This document shows positions 22,463-34,264 of a stretch of 64,000 nt of DNA, in pieces (position 1 is the stretch's first letter; every line of letters starts with the position of its first letter). Source of the DNA: Trichaptum fuscoviolaceum. Lineage: Eukaryota > Basidiomycota > Agaricomycetes > Hymenochaetales > Trichaptaceae. Under the pieces are notes generated by a model, which saw only the letters and a program-made list of their open reading frames with translations, searched no databases and was not told the origin of the DNA. Location of the stretch: the NCBI GenBank assembly GCA_910574455.1, contig CAJSYZ010000009.1:3117040-3181039 (forward strand). Direction: 5' to 3'. Both the position numbers and the translations under genes were made by a program.

Positions 22463-24771
22463 ATGTTGCCACCAGTGTTCAAATTGCCAGACATCTGGTC
22501 TTTTTTATACCTCGGAGGTCTTCCTGTACTGATATATCTGGTGGCTTCTCATCGAAAGGGCTCCATTCGTCGTCTTCCTCCCAGCCCGCCATCGGATCCG
22601 TTTATAGGACACGCGTGGCGTATTCCATTGACCCATTCGTGGATAACATATTCAGATTGGAGGAAGTCACTCGGTACGTAGTCTTACAAAGTCCTTTTGT
22701 ATACTTATCGTTGCTAAACTCTTTTCGACAGGTGATGTTTATTATGTCCAAGTTTTTGGGCACTTCTTTTTCATTGTCAATTCGGTCAAGTCTGCACGTT
22801 TCCTCCTGGAAGGCAGAGGCTCTAGTACATCTAATAGACCTTATTCACCTGTCATGAATGACTTGTAAGTGCTCATTCTGATGCATATTCGAGCTGGTAG
22901 ACTTATCATGCTTGACGTATAAGGATGGGGCTCGGCTCGAGTCTTCCGTTCCTTCCGTACGCAGAACGTTGGCGAAAACAACGCCGCATTATGCAGCAAT
23001 ATTTTGGCCCGCAAGCTATATCATTGTATAGAGATTTACAAGAGCATGAGGTTCATGCTTTTCTCCAAGAACTTCTTCACTCCCCGCAGCAGTTCATGGC
23101 TTCTTCTAAAAGGTTAGGCAGATTCCCTTCTTTATTTAATGTATCTTGTTTCAATTTAATGGTGATTTTCACTAATTGTCACTCTATCAGGCTAATAGCG
23201 ACTATTTCCATGAAGACGTCGTATGGCAACTCAGTTATCTCTGCTTCGTCTCATCCCGATCTCCTTGAAATGTTCGTCAGAGTAGCGGAGGGAATTTCCG
23301 CGGTCGGGGATTCAGGTGGAACAATTATCGACTTAATTCCGATTTGTTAGGAATATTTTCTAATCTCCCAGACATCTATTTGACATCGTACTGCAGTGTG
23401 CAAAGTGCCTATCTGGTTTCCATCGTGGTTTCCTGGTGTTCGCGACAAGCGCCATGCCCTGCAAATTCGAACTTTTATGCAAAATGCTATGTCCATTCCG
23501 GTAGAAGAGCTGAAGACAAGAAGGGTGCGTGGGTTCAAATTCGGTGTACTTCACTGATTATTTTTTAGATGGAGGGACAGGTGGAAGCGAGCTTCATATC
23601 AAGTGTGTTGGATGATATCGAAAGCAGTCCTGTCCCAGATGCCGAATTGGAAGAGGATATCAAAGTGATCGGACTTGTGACTTTCTCAGGTGAGAGTGCT
23701 GTCTGATGTTCTGCTTGCCCTACCTCTTATCATAGTGCATTTCCAGCTGCGTATGAAACAGTCAGTGTTGTGCGGAATTCCACTATAGCATGACCAAAGG
23801 CTCAACAACTTCAATCTGCGAAGACATATTCCACAGTACACACATTTTTTCTTTTAATGGTCCTAAATCCGGAAGTGATGAAGAAAGCTCAAGCCGAGCT
23901 TGATGTCCTCACCAGAAATGGAGAACGCTTGCCGACAATGGACGACCGACCTGCGCTTCCTTACATCGATGCAGTTGTGAAGGAGGTCTACCGGTATGTA
24001 GCATCGATTTATATTCCCTTGAACATATTGACCTTATACATCATTATAATACAACAGTTATCACCCCGGTGGCCCAATGGGTAGGATGTTTATTACGCTT
24101 TGACTTGGAAAACTGACAGCTCGTCTCTGTGGCAGGATTGCCCCATGCAACGACGCACGAAGAGGTGTACGGTGATTGGACCATACCTGCAGGATCGGTG
24201 ATACTTGCCAATATTTGGTATGATTTGATACTCAGCACCTCCTCGAGAGTTGTCATTAAGTGACTATGGATGTATAGGGAAATGATGAAAGACAAGGAGA
24301 ATTTTCCGGAACCCGAAAGATTCCTGCCCGAGAGGCACCTGAAGAAGTTCGGAATGGATCCTGATCAGAGAGAATACACAAATCGCGGAGCGAATGTAGA
24401 CCCGAGCGAACTAGTATTTGGATTTGGCAGAAGGCGAGTCGCTTCCGGTGGATGGTGTGCTTCATATGCTAATCCCGAAATGATACTCGCAGAATCTGTC
24501 CAGGACGGTACTTAGCGGATGCAACTGTTTGGCTGACGGTGGCCAACATCCTTGCTGTTTTCGATATCAAACCATATGTAGACCCAGAAAGCAATAAGGA
24601 AGTTCCACCGATCCCTTCGTTCACCTCGGGGTTTACAAGGTTGGTGCAATGGCTTTGGCCCCCGTCTCAAGAGCTTCTATCTAACACATGCTCGTTAGTT
24701 CTCCGAATCCTTTCAGATGTACCATCACACCTAGAAGCGAAAGGCACGCCTTGATGGTGAAAGAACCGTAG
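22463..24771 (+). CDS. Cytochrome P450 monooxygenase, copy 2
   Basis: A haem-thiolate monooxygenase, probably ER-anchored by the hydrophobic segment near residues 12-30 (SFLYLGGLPVLIYLVA). It has the Pro-rich hinge [18 protein letters not shown]. The exon plan is that of the other copies: about 13 exons, including micro-exons. Motifs in order: WRKQRRIMQQYF (C-helix), I-helix AAYETT (Ala replaces the usual Gly), KEVYR (ExxR), PERHLKK, and FGFGRR followed by ICPGRYLAD (haem Cys). The intron inside FGFGRR/ICPG uses a GC donor at 24434-24435. The end is SERHALMVKEP. The Met at 22463 directly precedes the anchor and was preferred to the one 18 codons upstream. It resembles fungal P450s often annotated as O-methylsterigmatocystin oxidoreductase-like; the substrate is unknown. 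Confidence 0.85.
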
Positions 24772-25990
24772 GCGTCGGAGGGATTTCTCGCTACAGACAA
24801 CACTCAAGGAATTAAGATGGGGAGCCGCGATACTATGTACCCTTGAAGAGAATAATTTTACTGATCTCCGCTTGCCCGGATATTTGAGTAAAATTTCTTG
24901 AGCCTATTACGCTATAGACTTCAGGTTTGTCTAAGAGTTTGCGCTTCCTCAGACGAGAACTGAAGGATACTTTACATAAGTTCAAGGAAGCTTTAACTTT
25001 CAAGTTGAAGTTGAAGTTCCTAAGTTCGTGGCTCTGCCCGTGGGAGAGTACGCCTGCCACTGGCAGTAAAACCTTCCGAGTCGCCTGTCTTCTTCCACTT
25101 CCACAACATGAACGTTTTACACGTGTGCATTACCAGTGCCTGTTCTGTGCCAACCTGAGGCGACAGGAAATATAGTTGTTTAAGCGTACTATTTGTACGA
25201 TGGTGAGTTTCCTGCCCAGCGTTTGCTAATGTTCATGATTGCGATGATGCTTGGACAACAGAAAATTGACAGTGGGTTTAACGGTCAGTCTCCTTGACCC
25301 TCGGATCTGATTTCATACATATTGAAAATACTGAACAGTGCCGCTGGAAGGAAGGGAACCCCATTACTAGGGGAGCGAGTTAGCACGCGCTTGGACATCG
25401 TATCTCTGAAATCTGCCATCAGGCCGATTCTTCTCTGAATTGCATGTACTCATTTGTGCCACAAATTTCCATCATATACTTCAGCCTATACACCAAGCAC
25501 AGGAGTTACACTTTCCCGTGTCGGGTATGCAATTGTTCAATGTCTAAGTTGCTTGGAACCTGTAGTGCCTACACAAGCTCGTTCGGAACGCGCTGATATC
25601 GATGGACATCGTTCTCTTCTTCGAGTGCAGTGAGACGGTTGATTGTAATCTCAAACTCTGTTCGCATTGCCGCTGTTAAAGAAGAACCGTCGACTCTCGT
25701 CCTCTACCGAACTTGAAGAACGTGTACCATGGAGGTAAGCGAAATGTATACTTGTATCTACGCTTTGTATCTAACGCCATCTCGAGATATATCTAGCGAA
25801 AAAATAAGCTGAGGCGACGAGATTCCGAAGAGGGCGATTGTGTACGAATGAAGAAAACGGCTGGCCACACCTCGTGAAACGCCGCTTTCATCAACGCCGC
25901 TAGTGGCAAAGAAGAACCGATGGGTTCACCTCGCATAAATACGAGAACGGGGAGGTAACATCTCATTACCTTCAACCTATCCTCTCTCTG

Positions 25991-28250
25991 ATGGTTGTCG
26001 AGATTAACACGATTCTGTGCGCTGGAGCGGCCACTCTTGCGACCTCACTAGCTTCAGTGGTGATTCTCAGTCGGAGGGGCTCTCAGTCAACTTTGCTCCC
26101 TCCTAGTCCTCCCAGTGACCCAATCATCGGGCATGCGAGATACATCCCGTTGCAATATTCATGGGAAACTTTCTCAGCTTGGAGGAAATCATACGGTGAG
26201 CACGTTGCATGAATAGCTTTATGGCATAGGTTGGGATTGTTGTTTGCAGGTGATATCATATACATCAGTATCCTCGGACGACCTATCATCATCCTGAATT
26301 CACTTCAGGCTACACGCGACCTTTTTGAGAAGAGTGGCGCTAACTTCTCAGACAGACCATCCTTTCTTGTCATGAATGACCTGTGAGCATATCAGCACCG
26401 GTATGAACCCGACGTACTTACCGTGTAACAGGTTTGGCTTGGGCTCGACCGCACCCTTTCTTGGTTATGGAGAACGCTGGCGTCAACAACGTCGTCTCTT
26501 TCAACGCTACCTTGACCTACAATCTATCCAGGTCTTTAGACCAATCCAACAACAGCAAGTTGAACTCTTCTTGCAGGCCCTCTTGGCCTCTCCTCAATCC
26601 TTCATTAGCTGTATCAAAAGGTACCCGTACTACAACTATCTTCTGTATTTGACTAACATAAGCATATCGAACTAGGTTTACTTCTTTACTCTCGTTGAAG
26701 ACAGTGTACGGCAACTCCGTAGTCTCGGCGGACGAGACACTACTTGGAAAGTTCAAGAAAGCAGCCGCCATGATTGCGGAAGCGGGCGATGCTGGTGGGA
26801 CAATTATCGACGTTTTACCTGCGCGTCAGCATATCTCATATCATAATGTACAAGTAAATGAAGAGCTAATGTCACCTATAACAGTGCGTCATGTACCTAT
26901 GTGGTTTCCCGCTTGGTTTCCTGGCGTTGCAGTGAAGCGTCACGCCCTCGAAGCGCATGACTTGATCAGGGAAATCATGAACTTTCCCGTGGAGGAGTTG
27001 CGTACCAAAAGGGTGGGGCTCTTTCAATTATTGCGATATATCCTAATCTGATTAGCCTGGCGAATTAGGCAGAGGGTATGTCGGAGACCTGTATGATGTC
27101 CAAGATCCTTGATGACTACGAGAAGTCTGAGGCTCAGACTGCTGACATGGAAGAAGATATCAAAGCCCTTGGGGTTGTGGCATTTACTGGTCCGCGCACT
27201 ACCTTCTGCTTGTCTGTTTCAATAGCTAACTACCAAATTAGCTGGATATGATACTGTTTGTCGACAATACCCTTCACTTCGGAAAGAGATCTGACCGAAG
27301 CTTTAGACAAATACTGTTCTTCTCAATTTCTTCTTAATGATGACCTTAAATCCAGAGATTGTGAAACGGGCTCAAGTGGAATTAGACGAGTTGACTCATG
27401 GAGAGCGCACCATCACTCTGGAAGACCGATCGCAATTACCTTATATCGATTGTATAGTGAAAGAAACCTATCGGTATGTCAGCATGCGTATTGCAATCCT
27501 GTTATTAAGATCTTTTGAATTTAGGACACATCCTCCGGGTCCACTTGGTAGGTCGAAATTTGAGTTTGACGACAGAACATCTTTGACGCTCAATTTATTC
27601 TTATGCTCTTTGACTCCGAAGGCCTTCCCCATCAGTCCGTACGAGCGGAACAGTACGGAAAGTGGACAATACCTGCAGGCGCGATGGTTCTTGCCAACAT
27701 GTGGTAGGTCTCCCGGAATCTTTCAAGTGTCACTCATGACTTACTAAGATCTTAGGGAAATGGTGACGGACGAGGTTAACTATCCAAACTCCCGCGCATT
27801 TTGTCCAGAGAGGTTCCTTAGACATGAAGGTACAAACGAGTCTCACAACGAGGCGCAAGGGGATGTGATTGATCCGACTACTATTATCTATGGTTTCGGC
27901 AGGAGGCAAGTTTAACATCCTTCTACCAACCCAATGTTCTGACGAATGGGATGCGTGAATGAATACAGAATCTGCCCGGGACGGTTCTTCGCAGACGCAA
28001 CTATCTGGTTGACTGTTGCAAATGTGCTTGCATTCTTTGACATCGGTCCCATTGTTGATCCTGAGAGCGGTAAAGCGCTTCCTCCTGATGGTTCCTATCA
28101 CTCCGGATTCACTTCGTTGGTCGCCTATTCAATCTTAAGTTGACATCTTCACTGACTATATGTCCTATCAGAATGCCTAAGGACTTTAGGTGCAGCATCG
28201 TGCCACGGAGCGCGAAGCACGCTCAGATGATCCGGGATCTGAAGGAATAA
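25991..28250 (+). CDS. Cytochrome P450 monooxygenase, copy 3
   Basis: A complete P450 in about 13 exons. N-terminal anchor near residues 5-28 (ILCAGAATLATSLASVVIL), hinge [19 protein letters not shown]. Motifs: WRQQRRLFQRYL, AGYDTT (I-helix oxygen-activation motif, with AGYDT on a 14-nt micro-exon), KETYR (ExxR), HPPGPLG on a 23-nt micro-exon, CPERFLR, and FGRR / [14 protein letters not shown]. The intron before ICPG has a GC donor (27906-27907) and an AG acceptor. The end is SAKHAQMIRDLKE. No stop or frameshift was seen. It is the closest paralogue of the copy at 29986, which came from tandem duplication. The substrate is unknown. Confidence 0.9.
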
Positions 28251-28930
28251 ACAAACAGTCTCTCGTCAAGTATTGGTGGTTATGGGCCTGCCGGTGCGGT
28301 TTCTGCCACCAGGGACAGGAGTCTAACTCGTGCGCCAAGTGGCCACCCTCAGGTTTTAATCGATAACGCTATCATATGTACATAAGAAGTGGTTTCTGTC
28401 CATCTTGATGGCGATATGTATCTGAAGTCTGGCATTTCGGATTCTCTGAGCCTGCTTCCTGTACAGCTGGTGTACTTTGCTCTAGGACCCGGCGATCCTA
28501 AAATAGACCTTCCGGAAATCGGGTGATTAACCAACAAACATTGCCGTAAGTATGTTGGAACTGTATTTGTTTTGGAAGACTGGGTACCGTTTCTGAAAGT
28601 TTATACTGCCGGCCTTAAAACCTGTGACCGGAAGGCATCGGCATCGGCATGGATTTGTTTAACAGCCGGGAGCCCTTACCGGATCTGAGTATCCGGGCCG
28701 GTAACCAGAGGTGTCCGGATAAAAGTACCCTGCCGGATGTCTTCTCGGCTTGAAACTCCCGGCTCTGACCTATTCCGGATAAGATTCGAAATACACTGTC
28801 CGAATATCCGTTTTTCTAAGAGGGGCCCCTCTGGCTACCCGGTCTTTCGAAAAAAAAAAAAAAATAGTTACAACATGGGTTAATGCTATATACTAGTAGT
28901 ATGTGGCTTTGGCACCCGACTCGGCTGTCG
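28251..28930. other. Spacer between tandem P450s; reference empty site
   Basis: No gene was found. 28325-28430 is homologous to 50872-50975, beyond the right end of the large insertion (see findings). 28610-28830 is unusually rich in CCGG, TCCGGAT and ATCCGG words. A poly-A run of about 15 occurs near 28850. Confidence 0.6.
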
Positions 28931-31900
28931 GAGGGATTTCTCGCTATACTGTAGATGCCACTTTAAGTTGAAGAGGTATATAATTCTACTGAATTCCGCT
29001 TGCTTTAATATTCGAGCGATATTCTCGAGCCTATTACCCTATAGACTCTTTGGTTTGTCTAGTTTTTCGCTAGTTTAGACAAGCAGGATACGCTACCATG
29101 GTGGCTGTGCGAAAAATGGAAAGTGGAAAGGAAGGATATTTCAAGCTTCTCAGCCCGGCGTGGGAAACTACGACTGGAACATCCTGTTTCAACATTGTCC
29201 GCTTCCATTACTTGAACGCCTATCAGAGAGGTGTTAGCGTGCATTACTGGAAATATGAGGCGACAGCAGATATAGCTGTATGACCTCACCGTTCGACGGT
29301 GAATATCTTGCGCAGCGCTTGCTTATCTGAATGTTCACGATTGCGATGCTTGGACAACAAAACATTGTTAGTTTAACGGTCAGTCTCCTCCGTCAGCTCG
29401 ACCCTCTGATCTGCTTCGCTTACTTATTGAAGATGCTCAACAGTGTCTGTTGCACCATAGCAGGTAATAAGAAAGGAACTCGATTACCAGCGGAGCGACT
29501 CCGAGTATCCTTGGACGTTGAATTTCTGAATTTGCCGTTACGTTGTCCCGTTTCGGATTTGCATTTCTTTGGTGATGATTGGACTTGTAGTGTCCACTCA
29601 AGCTCGTTCGGACCGCGATGATATATGCTCATCTTCCCCGAGTGCGGAATTTAACTATATTTTCAGGTTCTCATCGCATAAATGTCAAAGGATCGCCAAG
29701 TCCAGTCCGCCACCGAAGAACGCGCGCCCTGTAACCAAGCGAAACGCGTAGAAGGTCTATATGTTTGTGATTGATACTTTCTCGAGATCTATCAGGCGTA
29801 GAAGTAAGCTGAGGCGACGTGATTATCAAAGTGGGTGCTATTGAAGAAAACGGCTGGCTACACCTCGTGAAACGCTGCTTTGATCAACGCCGCTACAGCG
29901 GGGAAGAATTACCGATGGGTTCACCTCGCATAAATACGAGAACGGGAAGGTAACATCTCATTACCTTCAACCTATCCTCTCTATGATGGTTGTCGAGACT
30001 AACACAATTCTGTGCGCTGGGGCGGCCACTCTTGCGACCTCACTAGCTTCAGTGGTGATACTCAGTCGGAGGGGCTCGCAGTCAACTTTGCTCCCTCCTA
30101 GTCCTCCCAGTGATCCAATCATCGGGCATGCGAGACACATTCCTTTGGAATACTCATGGGAAACTTTCTCAGCTTGGAGGAAATCATACGGTGAGCACCT
30201 TGCATGAGTAGCTTTATGGCATAGGTTGGAATTGTTGTTTGCAGGTGATATCATATACATCAGTATCCTCGGACGGCCTGCCATCATCCTGAACTCACTG
30301 CAGGCCACACGCGACCTCTTTGAGAAGAGCGGCGCGAACTTTTCGGACAGACCATACTTCCTTGTCATAAATGACTTGTGAGCATAATCAACCCCGATTG
30401 ACTCTGACTTACTTATCATACATCAGAGTCGGTCTGGGCTCGACGGCACCCTTTCTTGGTTACGGAGAACGCTGGCGCCAGCAACGTCGTCTCTTTCAAC
30501 GTTACCTTGACCCGCAATCTATTCAAATCTTCAGACCTATCCAACAACAGCAAGTCGAACACTTCTTGCAGGCCCTCTTGGTCTCTCCTCAATCTTTCAT
30601 CAGCTGTATTAAAAGGTAGACGTGCTGTATTCACCTTCTGTACTTTACTAACATACGCATATTGAACTAGGTTTACTTCTCTACTTTCACTGGAGACAGT
30701 GTATGGCAACTCCGTGATCTCGGCAGATGAGACACTGCTTGGAAAGTTTAAGAAAGTGGCCGCCATGATTGCGGAGGTAGGCGATGCGGGTGGGACAATT
30801 ATCGACATCATACCTACGTGTCAGTGAACCTCCTATCATAATGCATAAGTAACGGAAGATCTAATACTTGCCTATAGTGCGACATGTTCCGATCTGGTTG
30901 CCCGCTTGGTTTCCTGGCGTTTCAGTGAAGCGTCATGCCCTTGAGACGCATGACTTGATTAGGGAAATCATGAATGTTCCCGTGGAGGAGTTGCGAGCCA
31001 AAAGGGTGGGACTCTTTCAATTATTGCGATATATCCCTATCTGATTAGCATGGCGAATTAGGCAGAGGGCACATCGGAGACCTGTATCATGTCCAAGATT
31101 CTTGATGATTACGAGAAGTCTGATTCTCAGAATGCTGACATGGAAGAAGATATCAAAGCCCTTGGGGTTCTGACATTTACTGGTCCGCATATTACCTTAC
31201 GATCGACCGCTTCGAAAGCTAACCAATACTTTAGCTGGATATGATACTGTTTGTCTACATTTCCCTTTCACCTCGGCACCTCAGAATGACTTCTAATTAA
31301 AGCTTTAGACGAATACTGTACTACTCACCTTTTTCTTGATGATGACCTTAAGCCCCGAGATTGTTAAACGGGCTCAGGTAGGGTTGGACGAGTTAACACA
31401 TGGAGAGCGCGTCATCACCTTGGAAGACCGATCGCAATTGCCTTACATCGATTGCATAGTAAAAGAAACTTATCGGTATGTCGGTGTACCCATTGTCGTC
31501 TTACTACTAAAACTCATAGGTCTCAGGATACATCCTCCGGGTCCGGTTGGTAAGTCTTAGATCCAGTTTAAGCATAGAACGTCTTTGACCTTTATCTATT
31601 CCTTAATTCTAAAGGTCTTCCTCATCAGTCCGTACGTGCGGAACAGTATGGAAAGTGGACGATACCTGCAGGCACAATGGTCATCGCCAATATGTGGTGG
31701 GTCTCTCGGCGTCTTTAAAGTGTCACTCGTGACTTACTTTGATTAGGGAAATGGTGACGGACGAGGTTAACTATCCAAACTCCCGCGCATTTTGTCCAGA
31801 GAGGTTCCTTAGACATGAAGGTGCAGACGAGTCGCAAGACAATGCACAAGGAAATCTAATTGATCCGAACGACATTATCTATGGTTTCGGCAGGAGGCAA

Positions 31901-32311
31901 GTCAAATCTTCTTCTTATAAATCCTATATTCTAAAAAATGAAATACGTGAATGAATACAGAATCTGCCCGGGACGGTTCTTCGCAGACGCAACTATCTGG
32001 TTAACTGTTGCAAACGTGCTTGCATTCTTTGACATCGGGCCCATTGTTGATCCTGAGAGCGGTAAAGCGCTTCCTCCTGATGGTTCCTACCACTCAGGAT
32101 TCACTTCGTTAGTCGCATATCTAATATTTAATTGATATATCTTCACTGAGTATGTGTGTCCTATCAGAATGCCGAAGGACTTCAGGTGTAGCATCGTGCC
32201 ACGGAGCGCGAAGCACGCACAGATGATCCAGGATCTGAAGGAATAAGCAAACAGTCTCTCGTTAAGTATTGGTGGGCCTGCTGGTGCGGTTTCTGTCCAC
32301 CAGGGACAGGA
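28931..32311. repeat. Tandem duplication, unit B (contains P450 copy 4)
   Basis: Second unit of the duplication, starting at CGGAGGGATTTCTCGC and continuing through the P450 to CACCAGGGACAGGAG at about 32297-32311. Beyond this point unit A goes on into its own downstream DNA, while unit B runs into the left end of the large insertion at 32330. Confidence 0.85.
29986..32246 (+). CDS. Cytochrome P450 monooxygenase, copy 4
   Basis: A complete P450 with the same 13-exon plan as copy 3 and high identity to it. Hinge [20 protein letters not shown]-helix WRQQRRLFQRYL, AGYDTT on a micro-exon, KETYR, PERFLRHEG, and FGRR / [14 protein letters not shown]. The GC donor before ICPG is at 31897-31898. The end is SAKHAQMIQDLKE. 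The start at 29986 aligns with copy 3; one more in-frame ATG precedes it at 29983. The acceptor of exon 3 is shifted, giving Val (LVGLG) in place of the Phe of copy 3. It is intact as read. The large insertion begins 84 bases downstream of the stop codon. Confidence 0.9.
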
Positions 32312-32329
32312 GACGATACAGTACATATA

Positions 32330-32358
32330 CAATGGGTTACCAAAAATGATGGGACAAG
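32330..32358 (+). repeat. Left terminal inverted repeat
   Basis: CAATGGGTTACCAAAA followed by ATGATGGGACAAG. The inner TGATGGGACAAG (32347-32358) recurs inverted at 33618-33629, the inner right end of the Tc1-type element. The outer 16 bases recur inverted at 50835-50850 with one mismatch. Confidence 0.75.
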
Positions 32359-32403
32359 ATCACGTGCCACAGTTAGCATCATGTTAGTACACGACTTTGC
32401 CTC

Positions 32404-33498
32404 ATGTATTACACCTCTTTGCTTCGTCTTTCATCCTCAAAAAAAATGTCTGGACATACTCATGGACCTCAATATGATTCTCCACTAAAAAACCGGGTTG
32501 TTGGAGCAATACAAGCCGGCAAAAAAATTCGAGAAGCAGCTGCTTTGTTCAATGTCCCACGGTCTGATGCCGGTCGATGGTGGTCGAACTTTAAAAAAAG
32601 GGGAACAACACACAACCTCCCTCGCAGGGGTAGACCACACAAGCTGACGGATCGCGCGAAGCGATGCCTTGTTTCGGAAGCGGTGAAAAACCGCCGAGTG
32701 ACCCTTCGGGCACTTGGACAGTCGATCAACCCCCAAGTATCCGGGAGTACCGCACGGCGCGTGCTAGCGGACGCCGGATACCATCGGAGGGTTGCCGTTC
32801 GCAAGCCATACCTCACCAAAGAACACAAGATACTACGCCAGAAGTGGGCAAAAAAATACGAGCACTGGCGGACAAATCAATGGATGCATGTCATTTGGTC
32901 GGACGAGTGTTATGTTCATATGGACGACAACGGAGGTCCTGTTTATGTTACACGGCGACCGGATGAGACCCTTGATGATGGCTGCACCATCAAGTCCTTC
33001 AAGCAGTCCAACATACGTGTTATGGTCTGGGGTTGTATTGCTTACGATAAAAAGGGACCACTTTTACTTTTGGACTACCCTGGAGGACGAGGTGGAGGGA
33101 TGAACTCAGAACGATATACTGAACAAGTCCTTTCTGGATCACTTCTGGGCTTCTACAACAGTATGAAGAAACAGCGGAGATATATGTCTTTCCAACAGGA
33201 CAATGCCCCCATTCATGTTTCAAAATCAACCATCCGGTGGCTCAATAGAAATAATGTCCGTCTTTTTCCACATCCGGCTTCGTCGCCTGATCTCAATCCT
33301 ATTGAGAATCTTTGGCACCTACTCAAGATACGCATCCGAGCACGAGAACACCATCCTACCTCCACAGCGGAATTACAACAGGCGGTCCAAGAGGCATGGG
33401 AGAGCCTTACAGTTGATGATATTAATGTGCTTGTCAGATCTATGCCTGATCGAGTACATGCCGTTCTTCAGGCTAAGGGTGGACATACAAGGTTCTGA
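32404..33498 (+). CDS. Tc1/mariner-type DDE transposase
   Basis: Cut-and-paste transposase of 364 residues in one uninterrupted frame. Two helix-turn-helix segments occupy the N-terminal third (AIQAGKKIREAAALFNVPRS, and TLRALGQSINPQVSGSTARR) with a GRPHK-type hook between them (PRRGRPHKL). The catalytic triad is visible: first Asp in VIWSDECYVH, second Asp in MSFQQDNAPIH, Glu in SSPDLNPIENLWH, with 34 residues between the second Asp and the Glu (DD34E). The full open frame and intact triad suggest recent activity. The Met at 32446 (MSGHTHGP) is an alternative start. The element's left terminal repeat lies 75 bases upstream. Confidence 0.93.
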   Translation: MYYTSLLRLSSSKKMSGHTHGPQYDSPLKNRVVGAIQAGKKIREAAALFNVPRSDAGRWWSNFKKRGTTHNLPRRGRPHKLTDRAKRCLVSEAVKNRRVTLRALGQSINPQVSGSTARRVLADAGYHRRVAVRKPYLTKEHKILRQKWAKKYEHWRTNQWMHVIWSDECYVHMDDNGGPVYVTRRPDETLDDGCTIKSFKQSNIRVMVWGCIAYDKKGPLLLLDYPGGRGGGMNSERYTEQVLSGSLLGFYNSMKKQRRYMSFQQDNAPIHVSKSTIRWLNRNNVRLFPHPASSPDLNPIENLWHLLKIRIRAREHHPTSTAELQQAVQEAWESLTVDDINVLVRSMPDRVHAVLQAKGGHTRF

Positions 33499-33629
33499 AT
33501 TTACATAGCATTCATCTTTGTTGTCTCTTCTATCATATGTCATTTACATGCAAGCCTAGGTTTATTTATTGTCAAGATATGAATTTTTTTGTGTCCGATG
33601 TTTGGTGACCGTGGGAACTTGTCCCATCA

Positions 33630-34264
33630 CTTCATCAGGGAAACTTCCTTTTGCTTACGGCGACTGACGCGTCCTGATTTGGCTGGCACCTGTCTGAAGG
33701 GTCGCTACTTCGTCTGAAAATACACTGATTGCCTTATCTCACTGAAATAAGGAGTGTTTCAGGATGCAAGCCGTCTCTCAGTGCATCAGAATGCAAGTCA
33801 GGATTTCAGTGCTCAAGTGTAATACATCAGAGATTGCTAACGGCGGCTGGCGCGTCCTGGAGCTTCCTTAAATGGGTTGAAGCGTTGTCATGCCTGCCTG
33901 AAGTGTTGCCTGGCTGCCTGATGGCCTTAAAACGGCGTTTCAGGACAAAATCAGTGCGTAAGGAGGGAAGCTGTACATCAGGTGGCAAGTCAGACTCAAG
34001 TGAGATTTACTACTACTACCACTACTGTACTCAAGTGAACTTGAACCTCTGTTTTGAGATTTCAAGCTACCTTCATCTTCATGACATCTTGAAAGCGACA
34101 GCAAACACCATTGACAACCTCAGTCTACAATGATCATTCAACGAGAAGCAATTCAATAATAGATACAATCACGATGCTCCTGGCAACTTTTGAAGACAAG
34201 AGCATGCACTCAACAATTTACTCAACAAGATAACACCGTTAGCACTATTCAAACGGGCCTCAGC
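33630..34264. other. Subterminal region of the large insertion
   Basis: No gene was found. The sequence opens with CATCAGGGAAACT and carries words such as CTGAAATAAG, GTGTTTCAGG and CAGTGCTC. The same words occur in inverted orientation at 50560-50830, next to the right terminal repeat. This arrangement fits subterminal repeats of one element. Confidence 0.45.

Larger units (their letters stand above)
24776..28930. repeat. Tandem duplication, unit A (contains P450 copy 3)
   Basis: This unit and the next share sequence across non-coding DNA as well as the P450. CGGAGGGATTTCTCGCTA occurs near 24777 and again near 28931. The stretch starting GATTGCGATG with TTGGACAACA recurs near 25230 and 29340. 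The proximal promoters (GGTTCACCTCGCATAAATAC at about 25923 and 29917) are almost identical. The start codons of the two P450s are 3995 bases apart. Confidence 0.85.
32330..33629 (+). mobile_element. Tc1/mariner-type element, right tip missing
   Basis: The transposase gene is bounded by inverted TGATGGGACAAG (32347-32358) and CTTGTCCCATCA (33618-33629). The outer 17 bases of the left repeat (CAATGGGTTACCAAAA plus one) have no counterpart at the right end. There CATCAGGGAAACT follows instead, matching the inner part of the terminal repeat at 50850. A TA target duplication is seen on the left only. Confidence 0.75.
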
